From Bretschneidera sinensis (taxonomy: Eukaryota; Streptophyta; Magnoliopsida; Brassicales; Akaniaceae), in assembly GCA_023935145.1 (NCBI GenBank), contig CM043701.1:73516817-73580816 (forward strand): a stretch of 64,000 nt of DNA, given 5' to 3'. Shown here piece after piece: positions 9,882 through 22,590 of the stretch. The first letter of the stretch is position 1. Each line of letters opens with the position of its first letter. The notes under the pieces were generated by a model. It worked only from the letters and a program-made list of their open reading frames with translations, had not been told where the DNA came from and ran no database searches. A program made the position numbers and the translations under genes.

Positions 9882-11187
9882 ATGTCACGTCGACATAGGA
9901 GACCTAGAGTTAGAGTTGTTGACCAGAGAGGGCGTGGTAGGCCCCCAATTTTTAGATAAGCTAAGGTTAAGGTGAAGGCTGAATTAGAGTGAGTTTCCTA
10001 GAAGGGAAAGTGTTGATAGTATAATTGATACTAGTAGGGGTGTGACATAATCTGGAGTTGAAAGAGATGAACTAAGAGAAGCTCTCACTCATGCTCTTGA
10101 GAAAATGAATGTAACAAATGATAGAGTTGATAGTTTATAGCCTAGACTTGATGAACAGGCTAGAGCAGTACCTGAGGTTATTGTAAATCTAGTAATAGTA
10201 GACGTTTAAAAGAGGAAATGTGAGTTTATGCATGAGATACAGGGAGATTGTTTTATTAGATATATTAAGTTGAATGCTTTATTGTTTAAAGGATCTATGA
10301 ATCCTTTTGAGCCTGAGCTATGGGTGAAACATGTAGAGAGATTGTTTGGTATTTTACCAGTGATTGATAGGCAGAGGGTTGCCTTTGTTTCATTTAAGTT
10401 ATAATGAGATGTTTTAGAATGGTGGGAAGATACTCTTCCCAAGGTAAGTGTATATGTAGATAGACCTTTAACTTAGAATGGGTTTAAGGAGGCTTGTTCT
10501 TTTATAAATATTCCTCATATACTTTCAGAGGCCAACAGAAAAGAGATTTCATTTATTTGAGGTAAAATATGTTGACTGTGGCTCAGTATGATAGCAGATT
10601 TGTGGCCTTGTCAAGGGTTGTATTGAAAATGGTAGATATAAAGGAGAAGAAGTGTCAGAGGTTCCTAGATGTATATATGTTGAGATTAGATTGAAACTAT
10701 CTTACATGAGGCATATGAATTATGATAGGTTGGTGGATATAGCACTTTAGATTGAAAAAGATGTGATTGAGTTTAAGGGAGAAAGAAAGAGTGGTTGAAG
10801 AGGGTTAGACATGAAGATTCTAGAGGTAGTGGTAGTATGAGTGTGCAGGGTGGGAAACCACCCTAGAGGGGGCATTTCTTGTCATAGGGAACTGTAATAC
10901 AGAGCCAGAGGCAAGCAGGATCTATTACTTTTATAGCTCAGAGGAATATTAGCGGGACCCTTAGATTTGGGAGACAAGTTATGGGAGCTGGAAGTTATGG
11001 TAGAGGAGTAAGTATGCCACCAAGGGGAAGTGGTAATCTTATGTATGATCGAGCAACAAAAGTTTGTTATAGATGTAATCAGACAGGGCATCTGTCTCAG
11101 AATTGTCCTACTCTGATGTGCTTTGTATATGGTGAGGGATGACATATTAGTGTAGATTGTCCAATGGGGAAATCTATTGAGATAAGT
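9882..11187 (+). pseudogene. gag: Gag of element A (Tekay), broken and interrupted by B
   Basis: Starts MSRRHRRPRVRVVDQRGRGR, the basic opening typical of this lineage, and has in-frame stops within about 25 codons. The capsid-like part appears at 10230-10480 (FDPFEPELWVKH-like and EWWEDTLP-like residues in several frames). A zinc knuckle CYRCNQTGHLSQNC is intact at 11065-11106. A second one nearby has lost a Cys and gained a stop. The frame stops at the insertion of B; the continuation is at 18992. Confidence 0.85.
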
Positions 11188-13253
11188 TGTAATACCCATG
11201 CTCTTAGAGTATGGGTAAAGGAGCAAACTGGTAAATATGACATGAAATTAAAATAATATATATGTGAAAGATTTATCATTGAATAAAATCGTTCTTAAAA
11301 AAATTAAAGCATCCAGGAGGACAAAGGAAAAAGAAAAAAGGAAACAAAAAAAGTTTTGTAAAAAAAAAACAGAAGGGACGTGTGGACAGGATAAGAAGGA
11401 AGAGAAAAAAAAAAAGAAAAACAAATTTACCAACACTTGGACGTCGAGGTGCTGGCTCTAGGACATGCAAAGCTTGCATGTGAGACGGCAAAATGAAAGA
11501 AAAAGGACTGAACGGTGGTGGTGGGATTTGGTATAAAAAGTTATAATTTTTGTTTTTGTGTTGTTATTTTACCAAATCCAGTTTGGTTTTCTTCATTCTT
11601 CAATACAAACTACTCTATTTCTTTAAAAACTTGGGGACTGAAAGAAAAGTTGAAAGAGTAAAATTTTGAAGGGGTTTACGGGAGAATTTTATAGAGAGTC
11701 ACGGGAAGCTCTAAGAAAAATAGAAGTTAATAACGTGAAGTTTATTTTTGAAATTTAGCATACATGAAATTCTTGAAAGTCAGTGTGGGAATTTTCAAAG
11801 GATGTGAATTATGGAGGAATGAAAGAATAAATTGTAAATTTAATATAAATATTATGTCAAGTGTTGACGATCAGCAACCGGAGAAAATTACTGAAAGGAG
11901 CAGGAAAGGCAAGGAGGTGATCCACGAGTAGCTCTAAGTGCTACGTGGTGAGTTAGATTTACTTCAAGTAATCAAGATCAATATGAAATATATAGTGATA
12001 GTATTTGAATAAATCATTAACTTATGATTTGGTGATAGATAAAAGTTGGTTTATAGGTATGATAGGAATAGTGGATGTGTAGATAATTATTTTATGAGAA
12101 ATAATATTATTGGAATAATGAGTCGATTTAATAATAAAGGTGATAAGTGAAATTCTTGACAAGTTATAGTTGATGATTTGATATAAGAATAATCAAGATA
12201 ACTAATTTGAATGTTTGAAGACATACTTGTTTCTATGTTATTGTTCATATGCATATTTTATATCATTATTCATATGCATACGCATGAAATAAAAGAACCG
12301 GGAAGGCAGCCAATCTAAATGAAATAAAAGAACCAAGAGGGCAGCCAGTCTAAATGAAAATCATGACAGCCGGTATATGCTGGAAATAAAAGAACCGGGA
12401 ATGCAACCGGTCTAAATGAGAATAAAAGAATTGGGAAAGCAGTCGGTCTAAATGAAAATGAAAGAACCGGGAAGGCAGTTAGTCTAAGATAAAAACATGT
12501 CGACATGTGGGAAGACATTCCCAATTAATAATTCATGCATTGCATCTGTTTTAAATATTGATTTTATTATTGAGATGCTAAAGTTCTATTCATGATTGTA
12601 AATTTATTGATAGATGAATGAGTCTCACAGAGAGACAATTATGTTGGGAAGAAATATGAAAATATGAAATGATGAGAATTATCTGCGTAACTGATTATAT
12701 GCTATGAACCTCATAATGAGGTAATTATAAGATAAAATTGATAGTCTCAAGATGATAATTAATTATATGAGAAGAAGAGATTTATAAGGGATGGGGATTT
12801 GATATGAGTAGTGATAATAGAATGTTATTATCAAAATATATGAGATATAGAATGAATGAATATTGGAAGACTAGTTATGCAAATTGAATACTTCTAGTAA
12901 GTTTAATTCACTGAGCTTGTGAAGCTCACTCCTCATTGTACAATGATTTTAGGTAGCAGGTAGGAAAGATAGTTTGGTAAATTGAGATTCAGAAGAAGTC
13001 ATTATGTAAGCCACGTGGTTCACATCCTCAGACTAATGAGAAAAAAATTTATTTGTAAATATTCATGCATACTATGTCGTATAAAATGTTTAAGTTGAGA
13101 TCTGAATTATGTATCTCCCCTATTAAGGGTTTAGGATTGATGTAATAATTTCAGTTGGTATTATTTTTATTGTTGCATATATGTGTCGTGCTGGGATTTT
13201 CAAAATGTGACAACACCGTCTCGGGGGTGGCCAACCCGGGATGGGTCGTTACA
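11188..13253 (+). repeat. Element B 5' LTR
   Basis: About 2.07 kb, TGTAATACCC to GTTACA. TATA candidate TATAAAAA at 11532-11539. The hairpin array lies at 12285-12490, followed by palindrome ACATGTCGACATGT near 12497. An A-rich stretch at 11310-11425 gives low-complexity ORFs that are not genes. Confidence 0.92.
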
Positions 13254-13257
13254 ATTT

Positions 13258-13269
13258 TGTTATCAGAGC
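13258..13269 (+). other. Primer-binding site of element B, decayed tRNA-Met type
   Basis: TGTTATCAGAGC, one mismatch from the tRNA-Met site of A, 4 bp after the LTR end. Confidence 0.8.
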
Positions 13270-13355
13270 ATTAGGTTTTATGATTCTATAGAGTACATAC
13301 AAATTTAAATAAGTGGAAGATTTAAATAAACTACTGTTTACTACAAAGTTTGAGG

Positions 13356-14630
13356 ATGACACGTGGACGTGCTAGAGCTAGAGTTAGAGCTATTGATTTG
13401 AGAGGGCGTGGTAGGCCCCCAATATTTTGACATGTCAAGGTTGAGTCTGAATCTGTGGTTCCTTGAAGGGAACGTGTTGACAGTATAACTGATATTAGTA
13501 AAGGTGTGAGAGAATCTGAAGCTGAAAAAGATGAGCTCAGATAAGCTCTTACACATGCTCTTGAGAAAATGAATGTAACAAATGATAGAGTTGATAGCCC
13601 ATAGCATTGACTTGATGAACAGGCTAGAGTAGTGCCTAAGGTTGTTGTAAATCCAGTAATGGTAAATGTTCAAAATGGGAAAAGTGAGTTTATGCATGAG
13701 ATGCAGAGATATTGTTTTGTTAGATATATTAAGTCAAATGCCTTGTTGTTTAAAGGATCTATGAATCCTTTTAAGCCTGAGTTTTGGGTGAAGCATGTAG
13801 AGAGAATATTTGGTATTTTACCAGTAACTGACAAGCAAAGGGTTGCCTTTGCTTCATTTGAGTTAGAAAGAGAAGCTTTGGAATGGTGGGAGGATACTCT
13901 TCCCAGAGTAAGTGCGTATGTTGATAGACCCTTAACCTAGAATAGGTTTAAGGAGGTTTTCCTTGATAAATACTTTTCTTATACCTTTAGAGCCCAACAA
14001 GATAGAGATTTTATTTATTTGAGGCAAATGTATTGACTATGACTCTGTATGATAGCAGATTTATGGCTTTGACAAGGTTTGTATAAAAAATGGTAGACAT
14101 AAAGGAGAAAAGGTGTAAGAGGTTCATAGATGGACTACATTTTGAGATTAAATCGAAACTAATTTACATGAGGCATATTAATTATGTTACATTGGTGAAT
14201 ATAACACTTCAGATTGAGAAGGAAGTGATGGAATTTAGGGGTAGGAGGAATTGGCAGAAGAGGTCTAGATTTGAGGAACCTAGAGGTGGTACCAATATGA
14301 GTGTGTAGGGTGAGAGACCACCCATAGGAGGCGTTCCTTGTCACAGAGAACTGTAGTATAGAGTCAAAGGCAAGCAGAATCTGTTGTTTCTGTAGCTTAG
14401 AGTAATATCGATGTGACACTTAGATTTGGGAAATAAGTTATGGGAACTGGGAGTCATGGCAGAGGAAATAAGTATGCCACCAAGGGGAAGTGGTAATCTG
14501 ATGTATGATCGAGAGACAAAATTTTTTTATAGATGTATTCAGATAAGATATTTATCCCGGAATTATCCTAATTTGAAGTGCTTTGTATGTAGAAAAGGTG
14601 AACATATCAATGTTGGTTGATCTTTGTGCA
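13356..14630 (+). pseudogene. gag: Gag of element B
   Basis: Starts MTRGRARARVRAIDLRGRGR. Stops fall where the family has Gln (for example before ALTHAL and before LDEQAR). The longest open part, 13632-13940, holds the capsid core with EFWVKHVERIFGILPVTD and EWWEDTLPRVSAYVDRPLT. The zinc-knuckle region (about 14500-14620) has lost several Cys/His. Not functional. Confidence 0.85.
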
Positions 14631-14927
14631 ACCCAATCTTTTGCATCCAGTATTCATATGAAGTCTATTGAAGTATGTATTAGTACTTTGATGCATAATG
14701 TTATTGTTAAAGTTCCCACTAGATATAGAGTGATAATCATAAATGTTTACAAGGATTGTATGATTCGTATCAGTGATAGAGAGTTTGAAGTTGATTTGTT
14801 TTCTTTGAATATGGTTAACTATTTTAAGGAAAATGTATTGTTCAGGATACCTGGACAGAAGGAGTTTAACTTTCAAGGAAAAACTCAATATACTTGCAGA
14901 TTTTCTTATTTTTATTCTGACTACTAA
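14590..14927 (+). pseudogene. Aspartic protease region of element B
   Basis: VDLCATQSFASSIHMKSIEV corresponds to the retropepsin active-site region (A has IDPSATHSFASNVF). The loop is altered to DLCAT. About 112 codons are open, but the frame is not joined to gag or RT. Confidence 0.75.
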
Positions 14928-15000
14928 TAAATGGTTGAAGAAGGGTTGTGAGGAGTATTTGGCATACATAATGGATTCTAAAAAGGAAAATAGGAAATTA

Positions 15001-15850
15001 GAATAAATCTTAGTGGTGAAAGATTTTTCGAATGTATTTTTTGATGAGTTGTCTAGTTTGTCTCCCAGTAGGGAGATTAAATTCTCTATTGATGTGATAC
15101 CAGGTTCATCACATATATCTATAGCACCTTATAGAATAACACCCGCTGAGTTGAGAGAGTTGAACGTACCATTTTAAGAATTGTTAGATAAATAATTTAT
15201 TGACTTAGTGTGTTTGGAGAGCCTCTGTATTGTTGTGAAAAAGAAAGATAAAATGATGAGATTGTGTATAGACTATAGCCAGCTGAATAAGATAACCATT
15301 ACGAATAAATATCATTTACCTAGGATAGATGATTTATTTGAGAAGTTGCAGGAAGTAAGGGTATTTTCTAAGATAGACCTGAGATCAAGTTATCACCAAT
15401 TAAGGATAGAGGAGGGAGACATGCCTAAGATTACTCTTAGGACATGTTATGGTCATAAGTTTCTTGTCATACCATTTGGGTTAACTTATGTTACAGTTGT
15501 ATTCATGGACTTGATGAATAGAGTGTTTAAACTATATCTTAAAAAGTTTATGATTGTATTTGACATTCTGATATATTCTAAGAAGGAAAAACAACATGTG
15601 AAGAATTTAAAAATAGTGTTGAAGATTCTGAGGAAAGAGAGACTATATGCGAATTTTTTTTAATATGAATTTTGGCTTAATAAAGTTACTTTCTTGAGAT
15701 ATGTAGTGTCTAGAATGGTATAATAGTTGATCCACAAAAGATAGGGACAATGTTGAGTTGGGATAGACCAACTAATATGACTGAGATTTGAAACTTCTTG
15801 GGGTTGGTAGGTTATTATAGATGATTTATCCATAATTTTTCTATTATTGC
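15001..15850 (+). pseudogene. Reverse transcriptase of element B, catalytic motif deleted
   Basis: The longest open part is 15208-15663: [38 protein letters not shown] and [20 protein letters not shown] are RT fingers and palm. Where the family reads [11 protein letters not shown] reads VFDILIYS (about 15557-15575): two codons are missing, including one catalytic Asp. Stops and shifts flank the segment. Confidence 0.88.
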
Positions 15851-16330
15851 AGTACTGTTGACTAGATTAACCAGGAAAGATGTGAGATTTGTATGGTCTA
15901 GGGAGTGTGAGAAAAGTTTCCAATTATTAAAGGAGAAATTAGCTACAGTTCCAGTATTGGTGCTTCCTTCTGGTGATGAAAGATTTGTGGTGTATAGTAA
16001 TGCATCCCATCAAGAGTTGGGATGTGTGTTGATGCAACATGGGAAGATAATGACATATACTTATAGGTAATTGAGAAATAATGAGAGAAATTACCTTACC
16101 CATGACTTAGAGTTGGCTACCATAGTCTTTGCTTTAAAGATTTGGAAACATCATTTGTATAGAGCCACTTGTGAGATATTCATTGATCATAAGAGTTTGA
16201 CATACTTACCTACCCAGAGAGAGTTGAATTTGAGACATAAGCGGTGGATGGAGTTGATTAGTGACTATGATTGTATAAATTCACTATCATCGAGGAAAGG
16301 TGAATGTGGTAAGAGATGTATTAAGTAGAA
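15850..16330 (+). pseudogene. RNase H of element B
   Basis: Two open stretches (15858-16070 and 16071-16328) separated by one stop. Visible: FVVYSNASHQELGCVLMQHG (the first catalytic Asp is Asn), NYLTHDLELATIVFALKIWK with the conserved Glu, and FIDHKSLTYL. Confidence 0.82.
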
Positions 16331-17412
16331 ATTCTACAAGAAGACTAATTGCTATTGAGAGTCATGATGTGAAATTGATGATAGATTTAAGAGAAATAAG
16401 AATAAAGTTGAATATTAGTGATAGAGAATCATTGTTAGCAAACATGGTTGTATAATCATCCACAGTAGAATGCTTATTGGAGATGCAAGGTAGAAATGAA
16501 GAGATAGAAAAGATTCAGCAGGAAGTACTTAGTAGAAAGTAATATGAGTTCAAAAATTAGAAATGATGGTATTCTGGTCTTGGAACATAGAATTTGTGTT
16601 CCCAATGATGCGAAGTTGAGAAATGAGATATTGAGAGAGGCACATGATGATATAGATTCGATGCAACCGAGTAACAATAAGATGTATAGATGATTGAGAG
16701 AGAATTTCTAGTGGTCAGGATTGAAGAGGGATGTAGCAAAATACATTTCTAGATGTTTGGTTTTTCTGTAAGTGAAGTATGAGAAAAGATATTCAGCAGG
16801 TTTACTACAGCATTTTCCAGCGCCTAAATGGCTATAGGAGAATGTAAGTATGGTTTTTGTTTCTGGATTTCCCCTTACCCAGAAAGGTTTTGATATTGTG
16901 TGAATGATTGTAGATAGATTATCTAAACCATCTCATTTTCGTCTTATTAAACTACTTGGAGTCCTGAAAAGTTGGTTGAATTGTATGTAGTTGAAATGGT
17001 AAGATTGCATAAAGTGCCTTTGAGAATTGTATCAGATAGAGATGCTAGATTTACATCTTGGTTTTTGGGAAGGCTTTCAAAAAAAAAAAAGCCACTGGTA
17101 TGCAGTTACAATTTAGTACAACTTTTCACCCTCAAACATATGAGCAGACAGAAAGGATTATTAGAATACTAGAAGATATGCTAAGGAAAAATGTGATGAG
17201 TTCTCAGTAAGTTGGGATGCTAACTTGCCATTAATTGAATTTTCTTAAAAAATCAACATCAATCTAGTATTGGAATGTCACCATTTGAGGCTTTATATGG
17301 CAGGAGGTGTAGAACTCTAGTGTGCTGGGAAGAAGCTGGAGAGAGAAAGATATTTGGTCTAGAAATGATAAATCTGACTATTGAGAGGATCAAACTAGTT
17401 AGAGAGAACCGT
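16331..17412 (+). pseudogene. Integrase of element B, truncated
   Basis: The core is recognisable in scattered frames: SMVFVSGFPLTQKGFDIV (the first catalytic Asp is Val), SDRDARFTSWF with the second Asp, and EQTERII with the Glu. It is cut at 17412, directly joined to the middle of the 3' LTR, so the C-terminal domain and chromodomain are gone. Confidence 0.82.
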
Positions 17413-18991
17413 AAAGGTGCTGGCTCTAGGACATGCAAAGCTTGCATGTGAGATAGTAAAATGAAAGAAAAATGACTAAATGGTGGTGGTGGGATTTGGT
17501 ATAAAAAGTTATCATTTTTGTTTTTGTTTTATTATTTTACCAAATCCTGTTTGGTTTTCTTCATTCTTCAATACAAACTACTCTATTTCTTTAAACACTT
17601 GGGGACTCAAAGAAAATTTGAAAGAGTAAAATTTTTAAGGGGATTATGGGAGAATTTTATAAAGACCCACGGGAAGCTCTAAGAAAAACAGAAGGTAATA
17701 ATGTGAAGTTTATTTTTGAAATTTAGCATACATGAAACTCCCAAAATTCAATGTGAGAATTTTTAAAGGATACGAATTATGGAGGAATTGAAGAATAAAT
17801 TAGAAATTTAATATAAATATTACATTAGGTGTTGACGATCAATAACTGGGGAAATTGCTTAAAGGAGCAGGAAAGGAAAGGAGGTGATCCACGAGTAGCT
17901 CTAAGTGCTACGTGGTGAGTTAGATTTACTTCAAGTAATCAAGGTAAATACGAAATATATAGTGACAGTATTTGAATAAATCATTAACTTATGATTTGAT
18001 GATAGATGAAAGTTAGTTGATAGGTATGATAGGAATAGTGGATGTGTAGAGAATTATTTTATGAGAAATAATATTATTGGAATAATGAGTTGATTTAATA
18101 ATAAAGCTGATAAGTGAAATTTTTGATGAGCTATGGTTGATGATTTCATATGATTTACGAGGAGAGGAATTTAGTAGAATTTTTCAAATAATAATTTGAG
18201 AATAATCAGGATAGCTAATTTGAATATTTGAAGACATGCTTGTTTATATATTATTGTTCATATGCATATTTCATATCATTATTCATATGCATATGCATAA
18301 AATAAAAGAACCAGGAAGGTAGTCAGTCTAAATGAAATAAAAGAACCGGGAGGGCAACCGGTCTAAATGAGAATGAAAGAACAGGGAAAACAACCAGTCT
18401 AAGATAAAAACATGTCGATATGTGGGAAGACGTTCCCAATTAATAATTCATGCATTGCATCTATTTTAAATATTGATTTATTATTGAGATACTAATGTGC
18501 TATTCATTATTTGAAATGATGAGAATTATTTGGGTGATTGATTATATGCTATAAATCTCATAATGATGTAATTATGAGATAGAATTGATAGTCTCAAGAT
18601 GGTGATTAATTATAGGAGAAGAAGAGATTTATAAAGGATGGAGATTTGATATGAGTAGTGATAATAGAATGTTATTATCAAAATATATGAGATATAGATG
18701 AATGAATATTGGAAGACTAATTATACAAATCAAATACTTCTAGTAAGTTTAATTCACTGAGCTTGTGAAGCTCACTTCTCAATGTACAATGATTTTATGT
18801 AGCAGGCTGGACAGATAGTTTGGTGAGTTGAGATTCAGACGAAGTCATTATATGTAAGTCACGTGGTTCACATCCTCAGACTAATGAAAAAAAATTATTT
18901 GTAAATATTCATGCATATATGTGTCGTGCTGGGATTTTTAAAATGTGACAACACCATCTCGGGGGTGGCCAACCCGGGACTTGTAGTTACA
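17413..18991 (+). repeat. Element B 3' LTR, 5' truncated
   Basis: Starts at GGTGCTGGCTCTAGG, equal to 11449 in the 5' LTR, so about 260 bp are missing. TATA candidate at 17500-17507. The hairpin array (18295-18405) has fewer units than in the 5' LTR. Confidence 0.9.
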
Positions 18992-20089
18992 TTAGTGCTG
19001 GAGGTGTTGGAAGAAGAAAGGTGGAGAAAGGTGGTGGATCAGGGACTATGTGGGGTAGAGGCAGATGAGTAGCTATTGAAAGAGGGCGAGGTAATCAGAT
19101 GCAATTCAAAGATAGCAGAATTTATGCATTGACTCGGTAAGATGCCCAAGCTACTCCTGATGTTGTTATTAGTACAATATCTATTCTTGATATACATATA
19201 TGCTAGATTATTGATTGATCCTAGTGCAACCCATTCTTTTGCATCCAATGTATTTATAAAGTCTATTGATGCATGTATTAGTCCTCTGATGCATAATATT
19301 ATTGTTGAAGTTCCCACTAGAGATAAAGTGATAATCATAAATGTTTATAAGGGTTGTGTAATTCGTATTAGTGATAAAGAATTCAAAAGTTGATTTATTA
19401 CCTTTGAATATGATATATTTCCATTTGAATTTGGGAATGAATTGGTTGCCGATATATTACGCCTGGGTTGATTGTTTCAAAAAGAACGTAGTGTTCAGGA
19501 TATGGACAAGAGGAATTTAGTTTCCACGAGAACGTAAGATACTCTTGAACTGTCTTATTTTGTTATGACTACTAGAAAATGGTCAAGGAAATGATGTGAG
19601 GGGTATTTTGCATATGTGGTGGATTTTAGAAATGATAGCAGAGAGTTAAAAGAAATCTTAGTAGTGAAAGATTTTTCTGATGTATTTCTTGATGAGTTGT
19701 CTAGTTTGCCTCCCAGTAGGGAGATTAAATTCTCCATTGATGTGATACCAGGTTCATTACATATATTTATAGCACCCTACAGAAGGGCACTTTATGAGTT
19801 GAGAGAGTTGAAAGTACAGCTTCGAGAATTGCTAGATAAACCATTTATTCGACCTAGCATGTTGCCTTGGGGAGCCCCTGTGTTGTTTGTGAAGAAGAAT
19901 GATGGAACAATGAGGTTGTGTGTTGATTATAGACAATTGAATAAGATCACCATCAAGAATAAATATCCTTTGTCTAGGATAGATGATTTGTTTGAATTGT
20001 TACAGTGAGCAAAGGTGTTTTCTAAGATAGACCTGAGGTCAGGTTATCATCAGTTGAAGGTAAAGGATGGATATGTGCCTAAGACTACT
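18992..20089 (+). pseudogene. Element A gag end, protease and first half of RT
   Basis: Resumes A after B. It reads YALTR then stop then DAQA, a linker typical of this lineage, then the protease active-site region LIDPSATHSFASNVF at 19203-19250. RT begins near 19640: [20 protein letters not shown], then [19 protein letters not shown] and [19 protein letters not shown]. The only stop in the first RT part is after FELLQ. The segment stops at TTL, split by C, and continues at 40584 with RTRYGHEF. Confidence 0.9.
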
Positions 20090-21821
20090 TGATGAAAGCC
20101 AAATATTGCATATTTTGGCCCCTTAATTTACATTTGTTAATTCTTTAGTTGTGTCATAATATGATATTTCGTGTTAGTTATATGATTTTTAATGTTTTAT
20201 AGGATTGCAAAAGAAATTGGGGATTTAATGTGAAAAAAATGCAAAAGCTGGAATTGACTGTTGCGATCGAGCACAGGAGACCTGCGATCGAGTGCAACAG
20301 CACTCAAGTATTTATTTATATGTTTCGCTTAGGAATTTGTTACTTTGAATTTTTTTTCGTTGTTTTACAGGTTTACAAGCACTTGGAAAGGAATTTCACT
20401 AAATTGCCAGAATTGCCCGTACAGATCAGTCATTTTTGTGGATTAAATTGTATTTATTCAGGAAGAACTAGGAGATGGGCCATGTATGTTTGAAAAGAGC
20501 CGGATGTCTATTTTCTAGAAAATTTACTACTCGTAAAGATGATTTTTCTAGAGAAAGTTATGGCAGTTTTAATAGACAAAGGTCAGACTATTCGTGATTT
20601 CAGCGTGGCAGAAGTTATTTTTGCGGATTAAACTGTAATGATTTAGGAAGAAACAGGAGATGAACCATATATGTTTGGAAAGATCCGGATGTCTATTTTC
20701 TGGAGAATTATATGGCTCATAAATATGATTTTTCTAGAGAAAGTTATGGCAGTTTTAGTAGACAAAGGTCAGGCTGTGCATGATTTCAGTGTGGGCAGAA
20801 GTTTTGAAGGGCATGTGAAGTCTTAAATCCCACATCCCACATCGGATTGGAAACACATTGCACTCATAGAGTTCCCCTATAAAATCCATGTTTCACTTCA
20901 TCAAATGGGTGTGCAATCTCGGAGGCTTTGCTACCAAGGGGTGTAATCTGGAGGATTTTGCTACCAATCGAGGGAAGCACCGCATAGCAGCTGCGGGTGT
21001 AATTTCTCTCTCTATGTATTATTAGTTTTAATTTATTTCTTTTAATTTTTAAAGTTTAATGTTTAGCACTTTAATGTTTGCTCTAATTTTTCCCTTGAGA
21101 TTTTTATTGTCCATTATATTTATGGGTAACTAAATTCTTAAGTGGGGCTAGGGATGAACTTGCACAGTAGACGCTATATTTGTTTATTTTTTAATTTATG
21201 TATTTGATTTTCAATTACTAAAACTCTTTTGTTTTATCATTCTCAATTCATTGGTGATGTTTTCTTCTCCGAATAATCGTAGAATTTATTCTGTTTATGG
21301 ATTCAGTCATGCTTTCTCTATTGAATGGATTAGCTCTTTGATTATGTTTGGATCAATTATTTATCTATATTGATTTAATTCTTTACTGCAATATCGCTTC
21401 TTATTGTTGTCATTGGATTTTCTCAATAGTGATAATAATTTGTGTATTTTAAAAGTGGTGAATGATTTTTCAAAGGGTTACATTTGGTTTAATCTTGGTT
21501 TATAAATCTACACCTTCCGATTGAGAATTTTGGGAATTGAGTTTCCAATTGAGTTATTCAATGAATTAAGAAAAAATAAAATACCATATTTGTGCAAGGG
21601 ATTCCCGATGATTTACTGTTTGTCAAATTTGAGTACTTTCTCCATTAGTCACTTTGCTTCACTTTAATTTGCATTTAAAATTAATCTTTGTTCTCCATTA
21701 ATCATTTAATATTTTTCTTTAGCTTTTTTGTTCCTTCTACTATTCTTTAAATTTGTCTCTCTATGGAATCGACACCCTAAAGCTGTGCTACAACTACCGC
21801 GTTAACCTTTGGGTGTAATCA
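20090..21821 (+). repeat. Element C 5' LTR
   Basis: TGATGA...GTAATCA. It contains two GATCGAG motifs (about 20266-20300), two tandem copies of a segment of about 186 bp starting near 20433 and 20619, the TATA box at 20878-20885, and two 30-bp units ending in GCTACCAA at 20909-20970. Confidence 0.93.
20878..20885 (+). promoter_or_regulatory. TATA box candidate, element C 5' LTR
   Basis: CCCC-TATAAAAT-CC, with the identical context in the 3' LTR at 39630-39637. About 790 bp into the LTR, fitting a U3 promoter. Confidence 0.6.
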
Positions 21822-21845
21822 AATTTTTGCGCCGCTGCCGAGGAG
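21822..21845 (+). other. Primer-binding site of element C, tRNA-Asp type (diverged)
   Basis: TTGCGCCGCTGCCGAGGA against the expected TGGCGCCGTTGCCGGGGA: three mismatches. It follows the LTR after a few bases. Confidence 0.8.
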
Positions 21846-21992
21846 ACGGTAGAAGAATTGCTAGATAGTTTTTCTTTTCAGCAGTTTGTAAAGGCGGTAA
21901 ATTCGTTCCCTCTTTTAGCTTGCTGCATTATTTTTTTTCTTTTTCCCTTCTTTCTTTTTATAGTATTTTTTTTACTATTTTTGTTACCTTGC

Positions 21993-22590
21993 ATGCACAG
22001 ATATAGAGACGCCTTGGGTAGATTTGCTTGTAAGCCTGTGCTAGAGTCATAATCAAACTTTTTAAATCCTTCACTTGACAATCCATCTAGTCTTAAAGAA
22101 ATGAGTGAACATGGAGATCAACCCACTAGGACCCTTCAGGATTACCTCCACTCTACACATATAGCCACACCATCATGCATCATGTTTCTAGCTAATACTC
22201 ACCAACTGGATTTTAAAACAGGGATGATACAGTTACTCTCTACGTTCTATGGCTTGGAAAATGAAAACTGATATATACACATTAGGGAGTTTGAGGAAGT
22301 AGTTGAATTTTCAGAGTCAAAATGCAACTGATGACATTATGAGACTTAAGTTCTTTCCTTTCTCTTTGAAAGATAGAGCTAAGAGTTGGCTATACTCACT
22401 GAGACCGCGATCTATTGGGTCGTGGAATGAGATGACTCAGATTTTTTTTAATAAATACTTTCTCCAACATATGACCAACGCTTTAAAATGGAAAATCTCT
22501 ACCTTTGCACAAAAGGACAGTGAGACATTGTATCAGTCGTGGGAGAGATTTAAGGAGTTATTGAGTATGTGTCCTCACCAGGGGTATGAG
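21993..22590 (+). pseudogene. gag: Gag of element C, 5' part
   Basis: The opening MHRYRDALGRF matches E's gag start. Then TRTLQDYLHSTHIATPSCIM and the capsid core RLKFFPFSLKDRAKSWLYSL (from 22303), up to CPHQGYE. There are stops near 22050 and 22270 and a shift near 22300. The last third of gag, with the zinc knuckle, is missing because the frame joins protease at about 22591. Confidence 0.85.

Larger units (their letters stand above)
11188..18991 (+). mobile_element. Element B: Tekay/Del-type gypsy element nested in A's gag
   Basis: A close relative of A inserted in the same orientation. The left flank is TAAGT (11183-11187) and the right flank TTAGT (18992-18996), a 4/5 match for the 5-bp duplication. 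It has a complete 5' LTR, a weak primer site, broken gag, protease, RT, RNase H and integrase, then a 3' LTR missing about its first 260 bp. The end of integrase, the chromodomain and the polypurine tract are lost at the same junction (17413). Confidence 0.9.

Noticed and set aside
11248..11491. Lys-rich and Phe-rich ORFs
   Set aside because: Low-complexity A-rich LTR sequence; no motif, and the related LTRs do not keep the frames.
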